Shown piece by piece: positions 25,308 to 34,270 of a stretch of 64,000 bases of DNA. The notes under the pieces are model-generated. The model was not told where the DNA came from. It did no database searches and saw nothing but the letters and a program-made list of their open reading frames with translations. Position 1 is the first letter of the stretch. Every line of letters starts with the position of its first letter. A program made the translations under genes and the position numbers. Source of the stretch: Bacillus_BD oryzisoli_A (lineage in GTDB: Bacteria; Bacillota; Bacilli; Bacillales; Cytobacillaceae); assembly GCF_043641075.1 (NCBI RefSeq), contig NZ_JBHZRC010000008.1, forward strand, positions 62,001-126,000, in the 5' to 3' direction.

Positions 25308-25592
25308 ATGAAAAATGCTTTGATTGAGGATAGAAAAGGATATGTTTTTAAAACTGAAAGAGGGTACATAGGAAAGCTTTCGCCAAGAAAAACAGAAATA
25401 GGTACTCTTCATGGAATAACAGAGTTTAAAGAGGTAAAAAGAGCAGAAATATTCGAAGAAGAAAAAGGCGCGGAAATTGAAAAAGCCAAGGCTGATTTTC
25501 AGAGATACATAGACAATATCAACCATACGTTAGAGTGCATAGGAGAAAAAGCACTGGAGCTAGAATTAATCAACTTAGAAACATTTAAATGA
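25308..25592 (+). CDS. small hypothetical protein
   Basis: 94 residues from an ATG with GGAGGGG just upstream; the longer frame from 25254 lacks a ribosome site. The N-terminal half is short and basic (LIEDRKGYVFKTERGYIGKL). The C-terminal half is Glu/Lys-rich and probably helical. No family recognised. It shares the AT-rich composition of recD2. Its stop TGA is the first triplet of a family A repeat (TGAGCC). Confidence 0.6.
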   Translation: MKNALIEDRKGYVFKTERGYIGKLSPRKTEIGTLHGITEFKEVKRAEIFEEEKGAEIEKAKADFQRYIDNINHTLECIGEKALELELINLETFK

Positions 25593-25715
25593 GCCATGGA
25601 ACCCGTCCCCGTGACACCTCGTCTATAAAAATAAAGGAAGCAGAAGAACCGTCCCCCTGCTTCGGAGGAGCGGATCTTCTGCTTCGGAAGAACCAATGGA
25701 CCAATCCCTGGTTTT
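25590..25715. repeat. cluster of family A and A' repeats
   Basis: GAGCCATGGAACCCGTCCCC at 25590-25616, then GAAGCA-type copies from 25636 with core GAACCGTCCCC, and a partial repeat of the TGCTTCGGA arm. The cluster separates two convergent genes. Confidence 0.8.
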
Positions 25716-26208
25716 ATAGGATGATGCTTACGCGGGAGTGTGGTCTTAGGGCTTCAAGGTCTAGGATTGCTTTGCGGTCTTGGATTTTTAGTTCGCCGTT
25801 TTGGTTTAGTAATGTGTAGTTGTATTTGCCTACATACGTATCAGTGAAACCGTATCTCATACGATAGACAAGGAAATTGGCTGTTATCTCTAATTTATCG
25901 TCTGTTTGTTCTTTAATTTGAACGTTTGTAATGTATCTTCTTGTGCGTGAGCGTGGGTTTTCTGCGTGTGCCCATTTATCAGAAAGACGTTTTACACGTG
26001 CAGTTAATCTATGGTAATCGTCAGCAATTAAAAATAAGCTGTCTTTGCTGTCGCCGTCTTGATTGTCTGTCGTAGGAACAGAATAGGTTCCACCTTCAGT
26101 AAATAATTGCAGCCATTCTTCTAATTTCCATTCATCTAGTAAATCTGCTTCTCTATATAAAAATTGTTCAATTGTTCTTTCAGTTATTTTTTCGTTAACG
26201 ATATTCAT
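25714..26208 (-). CDS. aromatic-ring-hydroxylating dioxygenase beta subunit
   Basis: 164 residues, the usual size for the small non-catalytic subunit (cystatin/SnoaL-like fold). Segments FLYREADLLDEWKLEEWLQL, GTYSVPTT, HRLTARVKRL and ENPRSRTRRYITNV are typical of BenB/HcaF-like proteins. GGGAGGG precedes the ATG. It lies 18 bases downstream of the alpha subunit in the same operon and should form an alpha3beta3 oxygenase. Confidence 0.88.
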   Translation of the reverse strand: MNIVNEKITERTIEQFLYREADLLDEWKLEEWLQLFTEGGTYSVPTTDNQDGDSKDSLFLIADDYHRLTARVKRLSDKWAHAENPRSRTRRYITNVQIKEQTDDKLEITANFLVYRMRYGFTDTYVGKYNYTLLNQNGELKIQDRKAILDLEALRPHSRVSIIL

Positions 26209-26226
26209 GGTTTTCCCTCCCTAATA

Positions 26227-27510
26227 TTATGCGTTTGTTTCTTGAACCGCTTTTTCTTCGGCATTCATTAATTGATCATACTTTCTCCAGAAGGCTCTCA
26301 TTTGCTTTTCATCTGTTGTTGGAGAAACTTCTCTGTGCATTCCTCTTGAAATATCAGACCATTGAACTTGATTTACGGTGTTTTTGAATCCAAGCTGTGC
26401 GGTTTCTAATGATTCGATATCATCTGGAGTAGCAAAACCGCCAGGTCCTAAGAAGGTTAAGAAGTTATCTAATCTCAATTCTTTTTCAGCCTTATCTTCA
26501 TCAATTGGTCCTAGTGCCCATGCGTTCACTTCCATATAGTCAGGGCTTACTGGATCCCATGTACGGATTGTTACGGACACGATGTCATTGATGATTAGGT
26601 TAGGGAAAATCCATACGTTTCTACTTATATCTGCCATCATACGTGCTTTTTCTTCACCAAAACGCTCGACAAGCTCTTCGCGTTTCTTCGCAATACGTGC
26701 TTTCTTTTCATCGTCCCAGTTATTTTGCGCTTTTGCAATAGGACGTCCCCAAGGTGCTTCATATTGCATAACGGCATGGCCACCTTCAAGAGCTTTTCCT
26801 TCGCCGTATAGTCCTTTCGAAACGTCCTGTCCTTCTTCAGCGATGAAATCAAGGTATGTTTTATGGTTATAACCAACATGGTAGCCATCGATGCTATTTT
26901 CACCTAATAGCTTCCAGTTAGCTCGAATGGCATATTTATGTGTTCCAGGCAATACTTCCATGCCAACAACGGATTGATCGGCAACATAATCTAAATATTC
27001 CTTTGCTCCGCCTAAGTACTCTTCCAGGCTGATCGCATTGTCATCAAAGTTACAGAACACAAAGCCTTTGTAGCTTTCATTTCTTACGCGGTGCAGGTCT
27101 AATGATCGTTTGTTAAAATTCTGCGCATATCCATCCTTTTCTAAAGGTACACCAACCAGCTCACCAGAGTTTTTAAATGACCAGGCATGGTACGTGCATA
27201 AGAACGTTTTGCAGTTCCCCTTTTCGCCGCGGCAAACAAGGGAACCACGGTGTGTACACGTATTTAATAATACGCGAACTTCGCCTTCTGCATCTCTTGT
27301 AAAAATAATTGGTTTTCCGGCAATCGTTCTTGTGTGGAAGTCGCCATTGTTTTTAATTTCAGATTCATGTCCAACATAAATCCAGCATTTTTCAAAGATC
27401 TTAGCTCGTTCTTGCTCAAAAATTGCTTGGTCAACAAATGCCTTACGGTTAACCAAAAATTGATTTTCTGCCTTATTGTCGATGATAAAAGTAGTAGTCT
27501 GATTTCCCAT
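26227..27510 (-). CDS. Rieske aromatic-ring-hydroxylating dioxygenase alpha subunit
   Basis: 427 residues from the ATG behind AAAGGGG; upstream in-frame codons are not used. The Rieske [2Fe-2S] site is CTHRG...CTYHAW (Cys-x-His, 17 residues, Cys-x2-His). The mononuclear iron site is NSIDGYHVGYNH (Asp, His, His). It should insert dioxygen into an aromatic ring or carboxylated aromatic. No ferredoxin or reductase gene is adjacent, so electrons must come from elsewhere. The substrate cannot be told (anthranilate- or benzoate-type are possible). Confidence 0.88.
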   Translation of the reverse strand: MGNQTTTFIIDNKAENQFLVNRKAFVDQAIFEQERAKIFEKCWIYVGHESEIKNNGDFHTRTIAGKPIIFTRDAEGEVRVLLNTCTHRGSLVCRGEKGNCKTFLCTYHAWSFKNSGELVGVPLEKDGYAQNFNKRSLDLHRVRNESYKGFVFCNFDDNAISLEEYLGGAKEYLDYVADQSVVGMEVLPGTHKYAIRANWKLLGENSIDGYHVGYNHKTYLDFIAEEGQDVSKGLYGEGKALEGGHAVMQYEAPWGRPIAKAQNNWDDEKKARIAKKREELVERFGEEKARMMADISRNVWIFPNLIINDIVSVTIRTWDPVSPDYMEVNAWALGPIDEDKAEKELRLDNFLTFLGPGGFATPDDIESLETAQLGFKNTVNQVQWSDISRGMHREVSPTTDEKQMRAFWRKYDQLMNAEEKAVQETNA

Positions 27511-27640
27511 TACAGAATTCCCCTTTACAAATTTAATAGAAACTCCCATTTCAACGTCCCTTTTTTGCATAAAAACCAAAAACGAAAACCCTTACATTTT
27601 ACTCCCCCCAGAAAAAATGTAATTTCATCATAAATACTCG

Positions 27641-27667
27641 GAAGCAGAGGGACGGTTCTTCTGCTTC
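27641..27667. repeat. family A' (GAAGCA-type) repeat
   Basis: GAAGCAGAGGGACGGTTCTT followed by CTGCTTC; between the dioxygenase start and the cre-like site. Confidence 0.85.
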
Positions 27668-27672
27668 TTATT

Positions 27673-27686
27673 CGAAATCGCTTACA
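27673..27686 (-). promoter_or_regulatory. cre-like (CcpA) site upstream of the dioxygenase operon
   Basis: CGAAATCGCTTACA matches the TGAAANCGNTTNCA consensus at all but the first base. It lies about 160 bp before the alpha-subunit start. It predicts carbon catabolite repression of aromatic degradation. Single-site prediction. Confidence 0.5.
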
Positions 27687-28007
27687 TTTCCAATCTAAGT
27701 ATAAAGAGAACCCCCCAGTTTCTTTATGCTTATTATTGGTTAATGAAGAGTATTTGAATATTTGAATATTTACTAGTCTTCATAAGTAATTGTAGCAATT
27801 TTCCAAAATGTTTGTCTAATAGAAATAATTTGGAATATCGGGGCGAAATCACAAAAAATAGCTGGAGTTTTGTAGAAGCATGAGGATCCGGGAAGGTTAT
27901 AGCGCTTCTTTTCGTAGTCTTAATCTGAGGTTAATCCTAGTTTTACATTCTAGTTTTACAATTTAATAGAGTTCTTAATGTGAACAAGAGGGATTGGAGG
28001 AATACGT

Positions 28008-29021
28008 GTGGATAAAAGGAAAAAGAATGTATTAACGGGCTGCTTATCGCTGGCGATGGCTGCCGTAATTGTTGGAATTCCCGTTACGGCAGGTGCTGAG
28101 GGAAAGCTAAAGGAGTGGGAAAAGTTTGAACTTACGATTCTTCAGACGAATGACTTTCATGGTCATTTGGATGACGTCGTTACGCTGAATGATGGAACTC
28201 TTCATCACAATTCGATTGCAAAGTATGCCACGATTATTGAAGATGTACGCAATAAAGAGGAGAATGTGCTTCTCGTCGATGGCGGCGATGTCTTCCTTCG
28301 CGGTGAGTTTCAGGCGGGTCAAGGAGAGTTGGAAACCTCACTTTTGAAGGAGATCGGCTATGATGCAATGGTTCTTGGAAACAACGACTTCCGCGTTTTT
28401 CCTGCCGGAGAGGGCACGCCTGATAGCCGTTATGAACAGTTAAAGGATTACCAACGCAACGTGAATTTCCCAATCCTGACTGGTAATGTCATTAACAAGG
28501 AGACAGGAAAGTATATCCAAAACGTTAAGCCTTGGACGAGCTTTACGTTTGCTGGTGTTAAAGTCGGTATGATTGGTCTTACTTCAATGAAGCCCGAGCT
28601 TCGCGGCTGGAATGATGTGGCAGACCTCGATTTCATCGAACCGGTAGAGGCGTTGAATACGTTGCTTCCCGAGGTTAGTGCCAAATCGGACATCAACATT
28701 GTCCTTTCTCATGCTGGAAACCCTGAAGATCATAAATTAGCTAAGGTTCCAGGAGTATCTGCGGTAATCGGAGCGGATACACACAAGGTCATCAAGACTC
28801 CTGAATACGAATTCAACGGTGAGTGGAATGTACCCATCACTCAAGCGGGAGGAGAACAAGAAAATTATTTGGGCCGCCTTGATTTGACTTTTGAAGTTGT
28901 TGACGGGAAAATGACTTTGGTCGATTCGGATGGACTCCTCTACGATGTCACAAATGTTCCGGAGGATCCGGAGGTACAAGCTATTATTGATCATTATCGT
29001 GCGGAGATGCGTGCGCAATAA
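28008..29021 (+). CDS. secreted metallophosphoesterase, 5'-nucleotidase-like, N-terminal domain only
   Basis: 337 residues, GTG start behind GGAGGAA. A signal peptide (about 1-30, ending AGA) precedes a UshA-type calcineurin fold: LQTNDFHGH with Asp and His metal ligands, and VDGGDVF. The canonical GNHE is GNND here, losing the catalytic His, and the distal GxHxH motif reads GADTHK, losing one metal His. No C-terminal nucleotide-binding domain. Activity is therefore doubtful or altered. It is convergent with a complete 5'-nucleotidase gene. Confidence 0.78.
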   Translation: MDKRKKNVLTGCLSLAMAAVIVGIPVTAGAEGKLKEWEKFELTILQTNDFHGHLDDVVTLNDGTLHHNSIAKYATIIEDVRNKEENVLLVDGGDVFLRGEFQAGQGELETSLLKEIGYDAMVLGNNDFRVFPAGEGTPDSRYEQLKDYQRNVNFPILTGNVINKETGKYIQNVKPWTSFTFAGVKVGMIGLTSMKPELRGWNDVADLDFIEPVEALNTLLPEVSAKSDINIVLSHAGNPEDHKLAKVPGVSAVIGADTHKVIKTPEYEFNGEWNVPITQAGGEQENYLGRLDLTFEVVDGKMTLVDSDGLLYDVTNVPEDPEVQAIIDHYRAEMRAQ

Positions 29022-29077
29022 TTCGAAAGAGAATATGGGGAAGGTTCAAGGTTTCAGAAAAAGTCCATTTTAATAGA

Positions 29078-29118
29078 AAAGGAATCTGATTATGTAGATA
29101 ATCGGATTCCTTTGTTTT
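29078..29118. terminator. bidirectional terminator between convergent nucleotidase-like genes
   Basis: AAAGGAATCTGATTAT and ATAATCGGATTCCTTT form a 15-of-16 pair stem with loop GTAG. T-runs occur on both strands. Confidence 0.8.
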
Positions 29119-29177
29119 CTATTGTAAAAATAGAATTTATTCAGCAGCCTCGGACGGTTTTGGTGGTTCCTAGATTA

Positions 29178-29208
29178 GGAAGCACCAGAACCGTCCCTCT
29201 GCTTCCTA
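29178..29208. repeat. family A' repeat at the stop codon of the 5'-nucleotidase
   Basis: GGAAGCACCAGAACCGTCCC ending at CTGCTTCC. It abuts the TAG stop of the minus-strand gene. Confidence 0.85.
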
Positions 29209-30798
29209 TTGGACATCGATTCTATCTAATGCAGGTGCTTTGATAGGTTCCTTGAATCCTTTCATATATTCAACCATGGCATCGAGGTCAACAGGGCCGT
29301 TCGTGCGATTCTTGCCTTCTTTTAAGACCGTGAACCCGTCCCCGCCGGTTGAAAGGAAGTTGTTTACAGTCACTGTATAGGTTTGAGATGGATTTACTGG
29401 ATTACCCTGAGCATCTGTGATTTCTACAACTCGCTCGCCAGTTGATGCTTCCTTATCCCAGGTATAGTGAAGACCGGAAACTTGGAGCATACGCGGATAA
29501 TTGCCGCTCCATTGTTGTTCTAGAACTCTTTTCATTTGTTCCCCTGTCAGCTCCATAGAAACTAGACTATTACCAAATGGGAACGTTGTGTATGCTTCGC
29601 CCCACGTAATATCCCCTGCATCGATATCAGCGCGAATGCCGCCTGGATTCATAAAAGCAAAATCAGTTCCCATTGCTGCACGCTGTGAGTCAGCTGTGAG
29701 GTTGCCAAGAGCAGATTCACCGCTGTCATCCTGGTCTCTTGTTAAAGGATCGGAAGCTTGTCCAATAATTTCATTCACTAAAGGCGCTACCGTTTCTTTA
29801 TAGGAATCTACCATTTCTTTTACTTCAGCATCAGGTTCAATCCCTTCATGAAAGGTTGTAACGATTTCAGCCTTTTTTTGGACAATGTCTTTTGTTTTTG
29901 GATCAATCAATAAATCCACATCAGAAAATGCTGTTCCGTTTGCGTAAGATTGTATAATTAATTTATTATCTACCGTTGTATTGGCATACCCATGATTATG
30001 AGCGCCATAGATCACATCAATTTCATCATCTACCTGGTTTGCAAACTCAGCTGCATCACCAGTTGGATTAGCGCCGTTTAGTTCAGAAGAAACTGGATTA
30101 TGAGCTAAAACAACAATGGATTGAACCCCTATTTCTTTTAGCTCTGCAGCTGCTTTATTGATCGCTTCTACTTCATCAGTAAATTCAACCCCTTCAACAG
30201 CACTTGCCGTAACAATATCAGGGGTCTCCGTTGTGACAATGCCGATAAATCCAATTGGCATTCCATTCACTTTTTTAATCACATACGGAGGAAGAATGTG
30301 TTCTCCCGTTTCTTTATCTAACACATTAGCCACTGTATAAGGGAAATTTGCTCCTTCAAAGGTTCCGGTAGCCTCGTGTTCTCCACCGTTAATTAGACGC
30401 ATCATTTCTTCAACGCCTTCATCAAATTCGTGGTTTCCTACTGTTCCCACATCAAAACCTAGCTGATTTAAGAATTTAATTGTCGGTTCATCCTGTAATA
30501 AAGCGGAGGTAGGTGCACTTGCCCCAACAGCATCGCCAACCTGAACCATCAATGTATTTTTCTTCGCTTCATAATTTTTCAAATAGGCTGCTAAGTATTC
30601 AGCCCCGCCAACTTGCTTTCCACCTACCGTCCGGTATACATCAAGCTGACCGTGGAAGTCATTCACTCCCAATAGCTGAACCGGAATATACCTTTCTTTA
30701 TAATTGGAATGCTCAGGTGGAGCAGCCGAAACCGCTGTACCCAAAATTGAAAAAGACAAAACAAGAGCTGGAATTACTTTTTTCTTCTTCTTTACCAT
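29206..30798 (-). CDS. bifunctional UDP-sugar hydrolase/5'-nucleotidase family protein
   Basis: 530 residues with ATG behind AAGGAGA. Signal peptide about 1-26. The N-terminal metallophosphatase domain carries LLGVNDFHGQ, QVGDAVG, GNHEFDEG (catalytic His present), VLAHNP and IYGAHNHG. The C-terminal 5'-nucleotidase domain (about 330-520) carries NLTADSQRAAM, MNPGGIRADI and NNFLSTGGDGF. It should dephosphorylate extracellular nucleotides or UDP-sugars for phosphate and nucleoside scavenging. No sortase motif is seen, so it is probably secreted or wall-associated. Confidence 0.9.
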   Translation of the reverse strand: MVKKKKKVIPALVLSFSILGTAVSAAPPEHSNYKERYIPVQLLGVNDFHGQLDVYRTVGGKQVGGAEYLAAYLKNYEAKKNTLMVQVGDAVGASAPTSALLQDEPTIKFLNQLGFDVGTVGNHEFDEGVEEMMRLINGGEHEATGTFEGANFPYTVANVLDKETGEHILPPYVIKKVNGMPIGFIGIVTTETPDIVTASAVEGVEFTDEVEAINKAAAELKEIGVQSIVVLAHNPVSSELNGANPTGDAAEFANQVDDEIDVIYGAHNHGYANTTVDNKLIIQSYANGTAFSDVDLLIDPKTKDIVQKKAEIVTTFHEGIEPDAEVKEMVDSYKETVAPLVNEIIGQASDPLTRDQDDSGESALGNLTADSQRAAMGTDFAFMNPGGIRADIDAGDITWGEAYTTFPFGNSLVSMELTGEQMKRVLEQQWSGNYPRMLQVSGLHYTWDKEASTGERVVEITDAQGNPVNPSQTYTVTVNNFLSTGGDGFTVLKEGKNRTNGPVDLDAMVEYMKGFKEPIKAPALDRIDVQ

Positions 30799-30909
30799 TC
30801 TATCAATCTCCTTATTCGCTATTAATATAACAATATCTTTCTAGTGTTAAAGGATTGTCTTCGCACAGTGAATTTTTTGTAAAAAAGAAGCACAGTGTTC
30901 ATTTGCTAC

Positions 30910-31030
30910 GCGAAGCAGAGGGACGGTTCTATTGCTTCGCAATTAAGCAGAAAGTGGAAGCAGAGGGACGGTTCTATTGCTTCGCAACTAAAAAGAAATG
31001 AGGACCGAGGGGACCCGCCCCCATGGTTCG
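30910..31030. repeat. two family A' and one family A repeat
   Basis: GCGAAGCAGAGGGACGG copies at 30910-30940 and 30956-30984 (near identical), then GACCGAGGGGACCCGCCCCC at 31002-31030. They fill the divergent region between the nucleotidase and GNAT genes. Confidence 0.9.
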
Positions 31031-31103
31031 TCGAGTAACATAGAATGCTACGTTTGGTGTAGAATGTAGTAATTGTAATTTTATAAGGGGAGGTAATTCG
31101 ATT

Positions 31104-31547
31104 ATGGAAATCTATCAAGCTACGTTAGAGGATGTAGAGGGAGTTTCGTATTTATTTGATTTATATCGAGTCTTTTATCAACAGTCATCCGATGTAGAAG
31201 GTGCGAAGACTTACATAAAAAATCGTCTAGAAAGCAAGGAATCGGTTATATTTATTGTGAAAAGTAAAGAAGAGTATGTAGGATTTACACAGCTTTATCC
31301 TACCTTTTCATCCATTTCTATGAAAAGAGCATGGATACTAAATGATTTGTATGTTAAGGGGAATGCCAGAAAACAAGGAATAGGAGAAATGCTTTTACAT
31401 AAAGCGAAGGAGTACGCGATAGAAACGGGTGCGAAAAGTATTGCTTTAAGTACTGCACCAGACAATTATTCTGCACAAAGATTATATGAGAAAAGCGGGT
31501 ATGTACAAGATTTGCAATTTTTACATTATGAATTAAGTTTGTTTTGA
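31104..31547 (+). CDS. GNAT family N-acetyltransferase
   Basis: 147 residues with GGGGAGG upstream. The acetyl-CoA-binding motif A is visible: LNDLYVKGNARKQGIGEMLL (R/Q-x-x-G-x-G/A) at about 92-111, followed by ALSTAPDNYSAQRLYEKSGY, typical of the C-terminal GNAT motif. Acetyl acceptor unknown. Single-gene unit. Confidence 0.87.
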   Translation: MEIYQATLEDVEGVSYLFDLYRVFYQQSSDVEGAKTYIKNRLESKESVIFIVKSKEEYVGFTQLYPTFSSISMKRAWILNDLYVKGNARKQGIGEMLLHKAKEYAIETGAKSIALSTAPDNYSAQRLYEKSGYVQDLQFLHYELSLF

Positions 31548-31572
31548 TAACTTTTTCAAGAATGGAAAATAG

Positions 31573-31613
31573 GGCGGATCTGAGGTTCGTAGTAGAGAAA
31601 CGTCAGATCCGCC
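31573..31613. terminator. bidirectional hairpin between GNAT and tcyP
   Basis: GGCGGATCTGA (31573-31583) and TCAGATCCGCC (31603-31613) pair perfectly. It is shared by two convergent genes; the T-runs are weak. Confidence 0.65.
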
Positions 31614-31621
31614 TCTATGTT

Positions 31622-33007
31622 TTATGATGCTTCAGCGATTTCAGGGTTTTGGTACACTTTTTCTTCGAAGTCACCTGTTATTTTGCTTGTTAAGATACCT
31701 GTTGTCATACTGCCGCTTACATTTAGGGCTGTACGTCCCATGTCAATTAGCGGCTCAACTGAGATTAACAGACCAACGATTTCGACGGGCAGACCCATAA
31801 TGGAAAGCACGATTAAGGATGCAAATGTTGCGCCGCCGCCGACACCGGCAACACCGAATGAACTAATCATCACGACGACAATCAGAGTAAGAATAAAAGA
31901 AATACTAGTCGGATCAATCCCTGCTGCTGGTGCTGCCATGATTGCAAGCATCGCTGGGTAAATACCGGCACAACCGTTTTGACCAATTGAAAGACCGAAA
32001 GGACCCGCGAAGTTAGCAACCCCTTCGGATACACCAAAATCGTTGACTTGGGTTTTAATATTTAATGGCAATGTTCCCGCACTTGAACGTGAGGTAAAAG
32101 CAAACGTCAAGGTTGGTAATCCTTTTTTGATATAAAGAGATGGGTTTAATTTTGCCAGCATAAGTAAGAGTAAATGAACGACGAACATGAGGATTAACGC
32201 TACATAAGAAGCAATAACAAACTTGCCTAAGCTGACAATCGCTTCATAGTTGCTCGTTGCTGCTACTTTTGTGATTAACGCCATAATTCCGTACGGGGTG
32301 AGGCGCAGAACGAGAGTCACAACCCTCATAATAATCGCATATAGTGACTCTACGATCTTTGCAAAAAGCTCTGCTTCTGCCGGCTGCTTTCGCTTAATTC
32401 CAATGAAGGCCACACCGATGAATGCTGCGAATATGACCACAGCAATCGTCGAAGTTGGACGAGCGCCGGTTAAATCAGCAAAAGGATTGCTTGGAATCAT
32501 CTCAAGGATTTGTTGCGGGATTGTCATATTTGCAGCAGTATCCACTTTTTCCACAAGCTCAGCATTTCGAGCTGCTTCAGCTTCCCCGTTTGTTAACTTA
32601 AAGCCATCCAAACCGAATCCAAGTGTTGAACCAATTCCAATGGCTGCGGAAATCCCAGTTGTTGCTAGTAAAATTCCAATCACAAGGAAACTGATTTTCC
32701 CAAGATTTTTCGTGATTTTTAATTTCGTAAAAGCTCCTACAATTGAAATGAAGACTAGTGGCATGACCACCATTTGCAAAAGCTTTACATAGCCGCTGCC
32801 GACAATGCTCAACCAATTGATTGTCTCCGTCGTAACAACCGAATCCATTCCATAGAGTAGATGAATGATATAACCTAAAACAATCCCTAATCCCAAACCT
32901 GCGAATACACGCTTAGAAAAAGAAACATGTTTTTTTTGCATTATAAATAAAGCAGCAGTCAATAGTAAAAATACTGCGATATTAATAATAATAAGAGCTG
33001 AATCCAT
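31622..33007 (-). CDS. tcyP: L-cystine uptake transporter TcyP-like (dicarboxylate/amino acid:cation symporter family)
   Basis: 461 residues with GGAGGG upstream. The first helix is followed by the SDF core: LLQMVVMPLVFISIVGAFTK, TFAFTSRSSAGTLPLNIKTQ (serine-rich hairpin) and GQNGCAGIYPAMLAIMAAPA (substrate-site helix). The acidic insert and overall pattern match B. subtilis TcyP/YhcL. It imports L-cystine and should supply sulfur. The upstream leader contains TTGACA (minus strand, 33083-33078) but no convincing -10. Confidence 0.85.
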   Translation of the reverse strand: MDSALIIINIAVFLLLTAALFIMQKKHVSFSKRVFAGLGLGIVLGYIIHLLYGMDSVVTTETINWLSIVGSGYVKLLQMVVMPLVFISIVGAFTKLKITKNLGKISFLVIGILLATTGISAAIGIGSTLGFGLDGFKLTNGEAEAARNAELVEKVDTAANMTIPQQILEMIPSNPFADLTGARPTSTIAVVIFAAFIGVAFIGIKRKQPAEAELFAKIVESLYAIIMRVVTLVLRLTPYGIMALITKVAATSNYEAIVSLGKFVIASYVALILMFVVHLLLLMLAKLNPSLYIKKGLPTLTFAFTSRSSAGTLPLNIKTQVNDFGVSEGVANFAGPFGLSIGQNGCAGIYPAMLAIMAAPAAGIDPTSISFILTLIVVVMISSFGVAGVGGGATFASLIVLSIMGLPVEIVGLLISVEPLIDMGRTALNVSGSMTTGILTSKITGDFEEKVYQNPEIAEAS

Positions 33008-33334
33008 TATTTTACCCTCCGTAAATAATATAATGTATAGTAAGTACGTATTAAAGGCTACTGTAATAATTCCGATGTGTCAAATAAGAATTGAAGAAAA
33101 TTAATATTTAAATATAATAAAATGATCAGAAGCACCCAGACCCAAGCTTAGTGCCATAGGGACAGGACCTCGTCCCAGGTTTGAAATTGGATAAATGGAG
33201 AGGCTGTAGCATGGGGCAAGTTCGTTGACCAGCAGATAAATATTAATCCACGGAAACAGAGTCCGTTCATATATAATTAATTAATAGGAATTTTTTTAGT
33301 GGTTGAAAAACTGTCAATTAAGTGGTGAAGGTCA
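33008..33334. other. divergent intergenic region
   Basis: Apart from a degenerate family A copy near 33150-33182 (GGGACAGGACCTCGTCCC), I see no gene, riboswitch or strong hairpin. Confidence 0.5.
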
Positions 33335-34087
33335 TTGAATGAAACGAAGAAGCTACAAGAGGTAGATTTATATAAGCCAATTCAGAAATACTTTGTTCGT
33401 GAAGAGTTTGAGGTATACGGTGAAGTGAACGACTGTGACATAGCGGCGGTCAAGGATGATGTGTTGGTGATTGTTGAGTTGAAGTTAACATTGAGTGTTG
33501 ATTTGCTAATTCAGGCAGCTAATCGGCAGCGGTTAACCGATCAGGTATACATTGCTATTCCAAGACCAAAGGGCCGATTGAATTCTAAGCAATGGCGGGA
33601 TAAATGCCATTTAGTTAAAAGATTAGAGCTCGGGTTAATTTTGGTTGCTTTTCATGGGAAGCGGGCAACAGCAGAAGTTCTTTTTCATCCAACGCCATTT
33701 AACCGCCGGCAGAGCAAGTCACAAAACAAGCGGAAGCGCGAGGCTTTACTGAAAGAAATAGAAGGGCGAAGTGCTGATTATAATATCGGCGGCAGCAACC
33801 GAACCAAAATTATGACGGCCTATAAAGAAAATTGCATTCAGATTGCCTGCTACCTTGAACAATTTGGCCCCTTATCACCAAAGGCTCTGAGGGAAAAAGG
33901 AACAGGAGAGAAAACCTCCTCCATCCTAACGAAAAACTACTATGGTTGGTTCGAAAAAATAAAACGAGGAGTCTATACAATCAGTGAAAAGGGAAAAGAA
34001 GAAATAAAAGAGTATCCCGAGATTTCAGATTACTATTTAAAGCTGGTTGAGGGGTCCATGGGGACGGGTCCCTTGGATCAGTTATAG
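33335..34087 (+). CDS. DUF2161-like protein with PD-(D/E)XK nuclease fold
   Basis: 250 residues, TTG start. The N-terminal nuclease-like core shows GEVNDCDIAAVKDDVLVIVE and LK, that is the Asp...Glu-x-Lys (VELK) signature. The C-terminus is helical, with a winged-helix-like stretch (GPLSPKALREKGTG ... WFEKIKRGVYTIS). This matches the DUF2161 putative phosphodiesterase family. Target unknown. The last residues (GSMGTGPLDQL) are encoded by a family A repeat that supplies the end of the gene. Confidence 0.78.
   Translation: MNETKKLQEVDLYKPIQKYFVREEFEVYGEVNDCDIAAVKDDVLVIVELKLTLSVDLLIQAANRQRLTDQVYIAIPRPKGRLNSKQWRDKCHLVKRLELGLILVAFHGKRATAEVLFHPTPFNRRQSKSQNKRKREALLKEIEGRSADYNIGGSNRTKIMTAYKENCIQIACYLEQFGPLSPKALREKGTGEKTSSILTKNYYGWFEKIKRGVYTISEKGKEEIKEYPEISDYYLKLVEGSMGTGPLDQL
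34054..34079. repeat. family A repeat inside the 3' end of the DUF2161-like gene
   Basis: GTCCATGGGGACGGGTCCC with TTGGATC arm; fully translated. Confidence 0.85.
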
Positions 34088-34133
34088 AATTAGAGAAATG
34101 ATATCTGATCATTTGTACACCTAATAACTAAAA

Positions 34134-34270
34134 GGGAAAGTTCTGCAGAGAGGTCAATAATTCTCAAGGAGCTTTCTTTTATTTTTTTACCTTTTGAGCC
34201 GAGGAACCCGTCCCCGTGGCTCGCTCCATTTTTTACCACCTGAGCCGAAGAGACCGTCCCCCCTGGTTCA
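34134..34270. repeat. family B hairpin plus two family A repeats
   Basis: Family B at 34134-34187 (GGGAAAGTTCT with AGGAGCTTTC, then T-rich). Family A at 34196-34222 (GAGCCGAGGAACCC) and 34241-34270 (GAGCCGAAGAGACCG). Confidence 0.8.

Larger units (their letters stand above)
27511..28007. other. divergent regulatory region with repeat
   Basis: The region holds a family A' repeat (27641-27667), a cre-like site (27673-27686), and otherwise AT-rich DNA. An imperfect AGAAGC...GCTTCT dyad is near 27871-27910. No small gene with a ribosome site was found. Confidence 0.6.

Noticed and set aside
33008..33334. S-box, T-box or CymR-type control of tcyP
   Set aside because: The leader lacks S-box and T-box conserved elements. 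A CGGAATTATTA stretch was considered as a CymR site, but I cannot support a full match.
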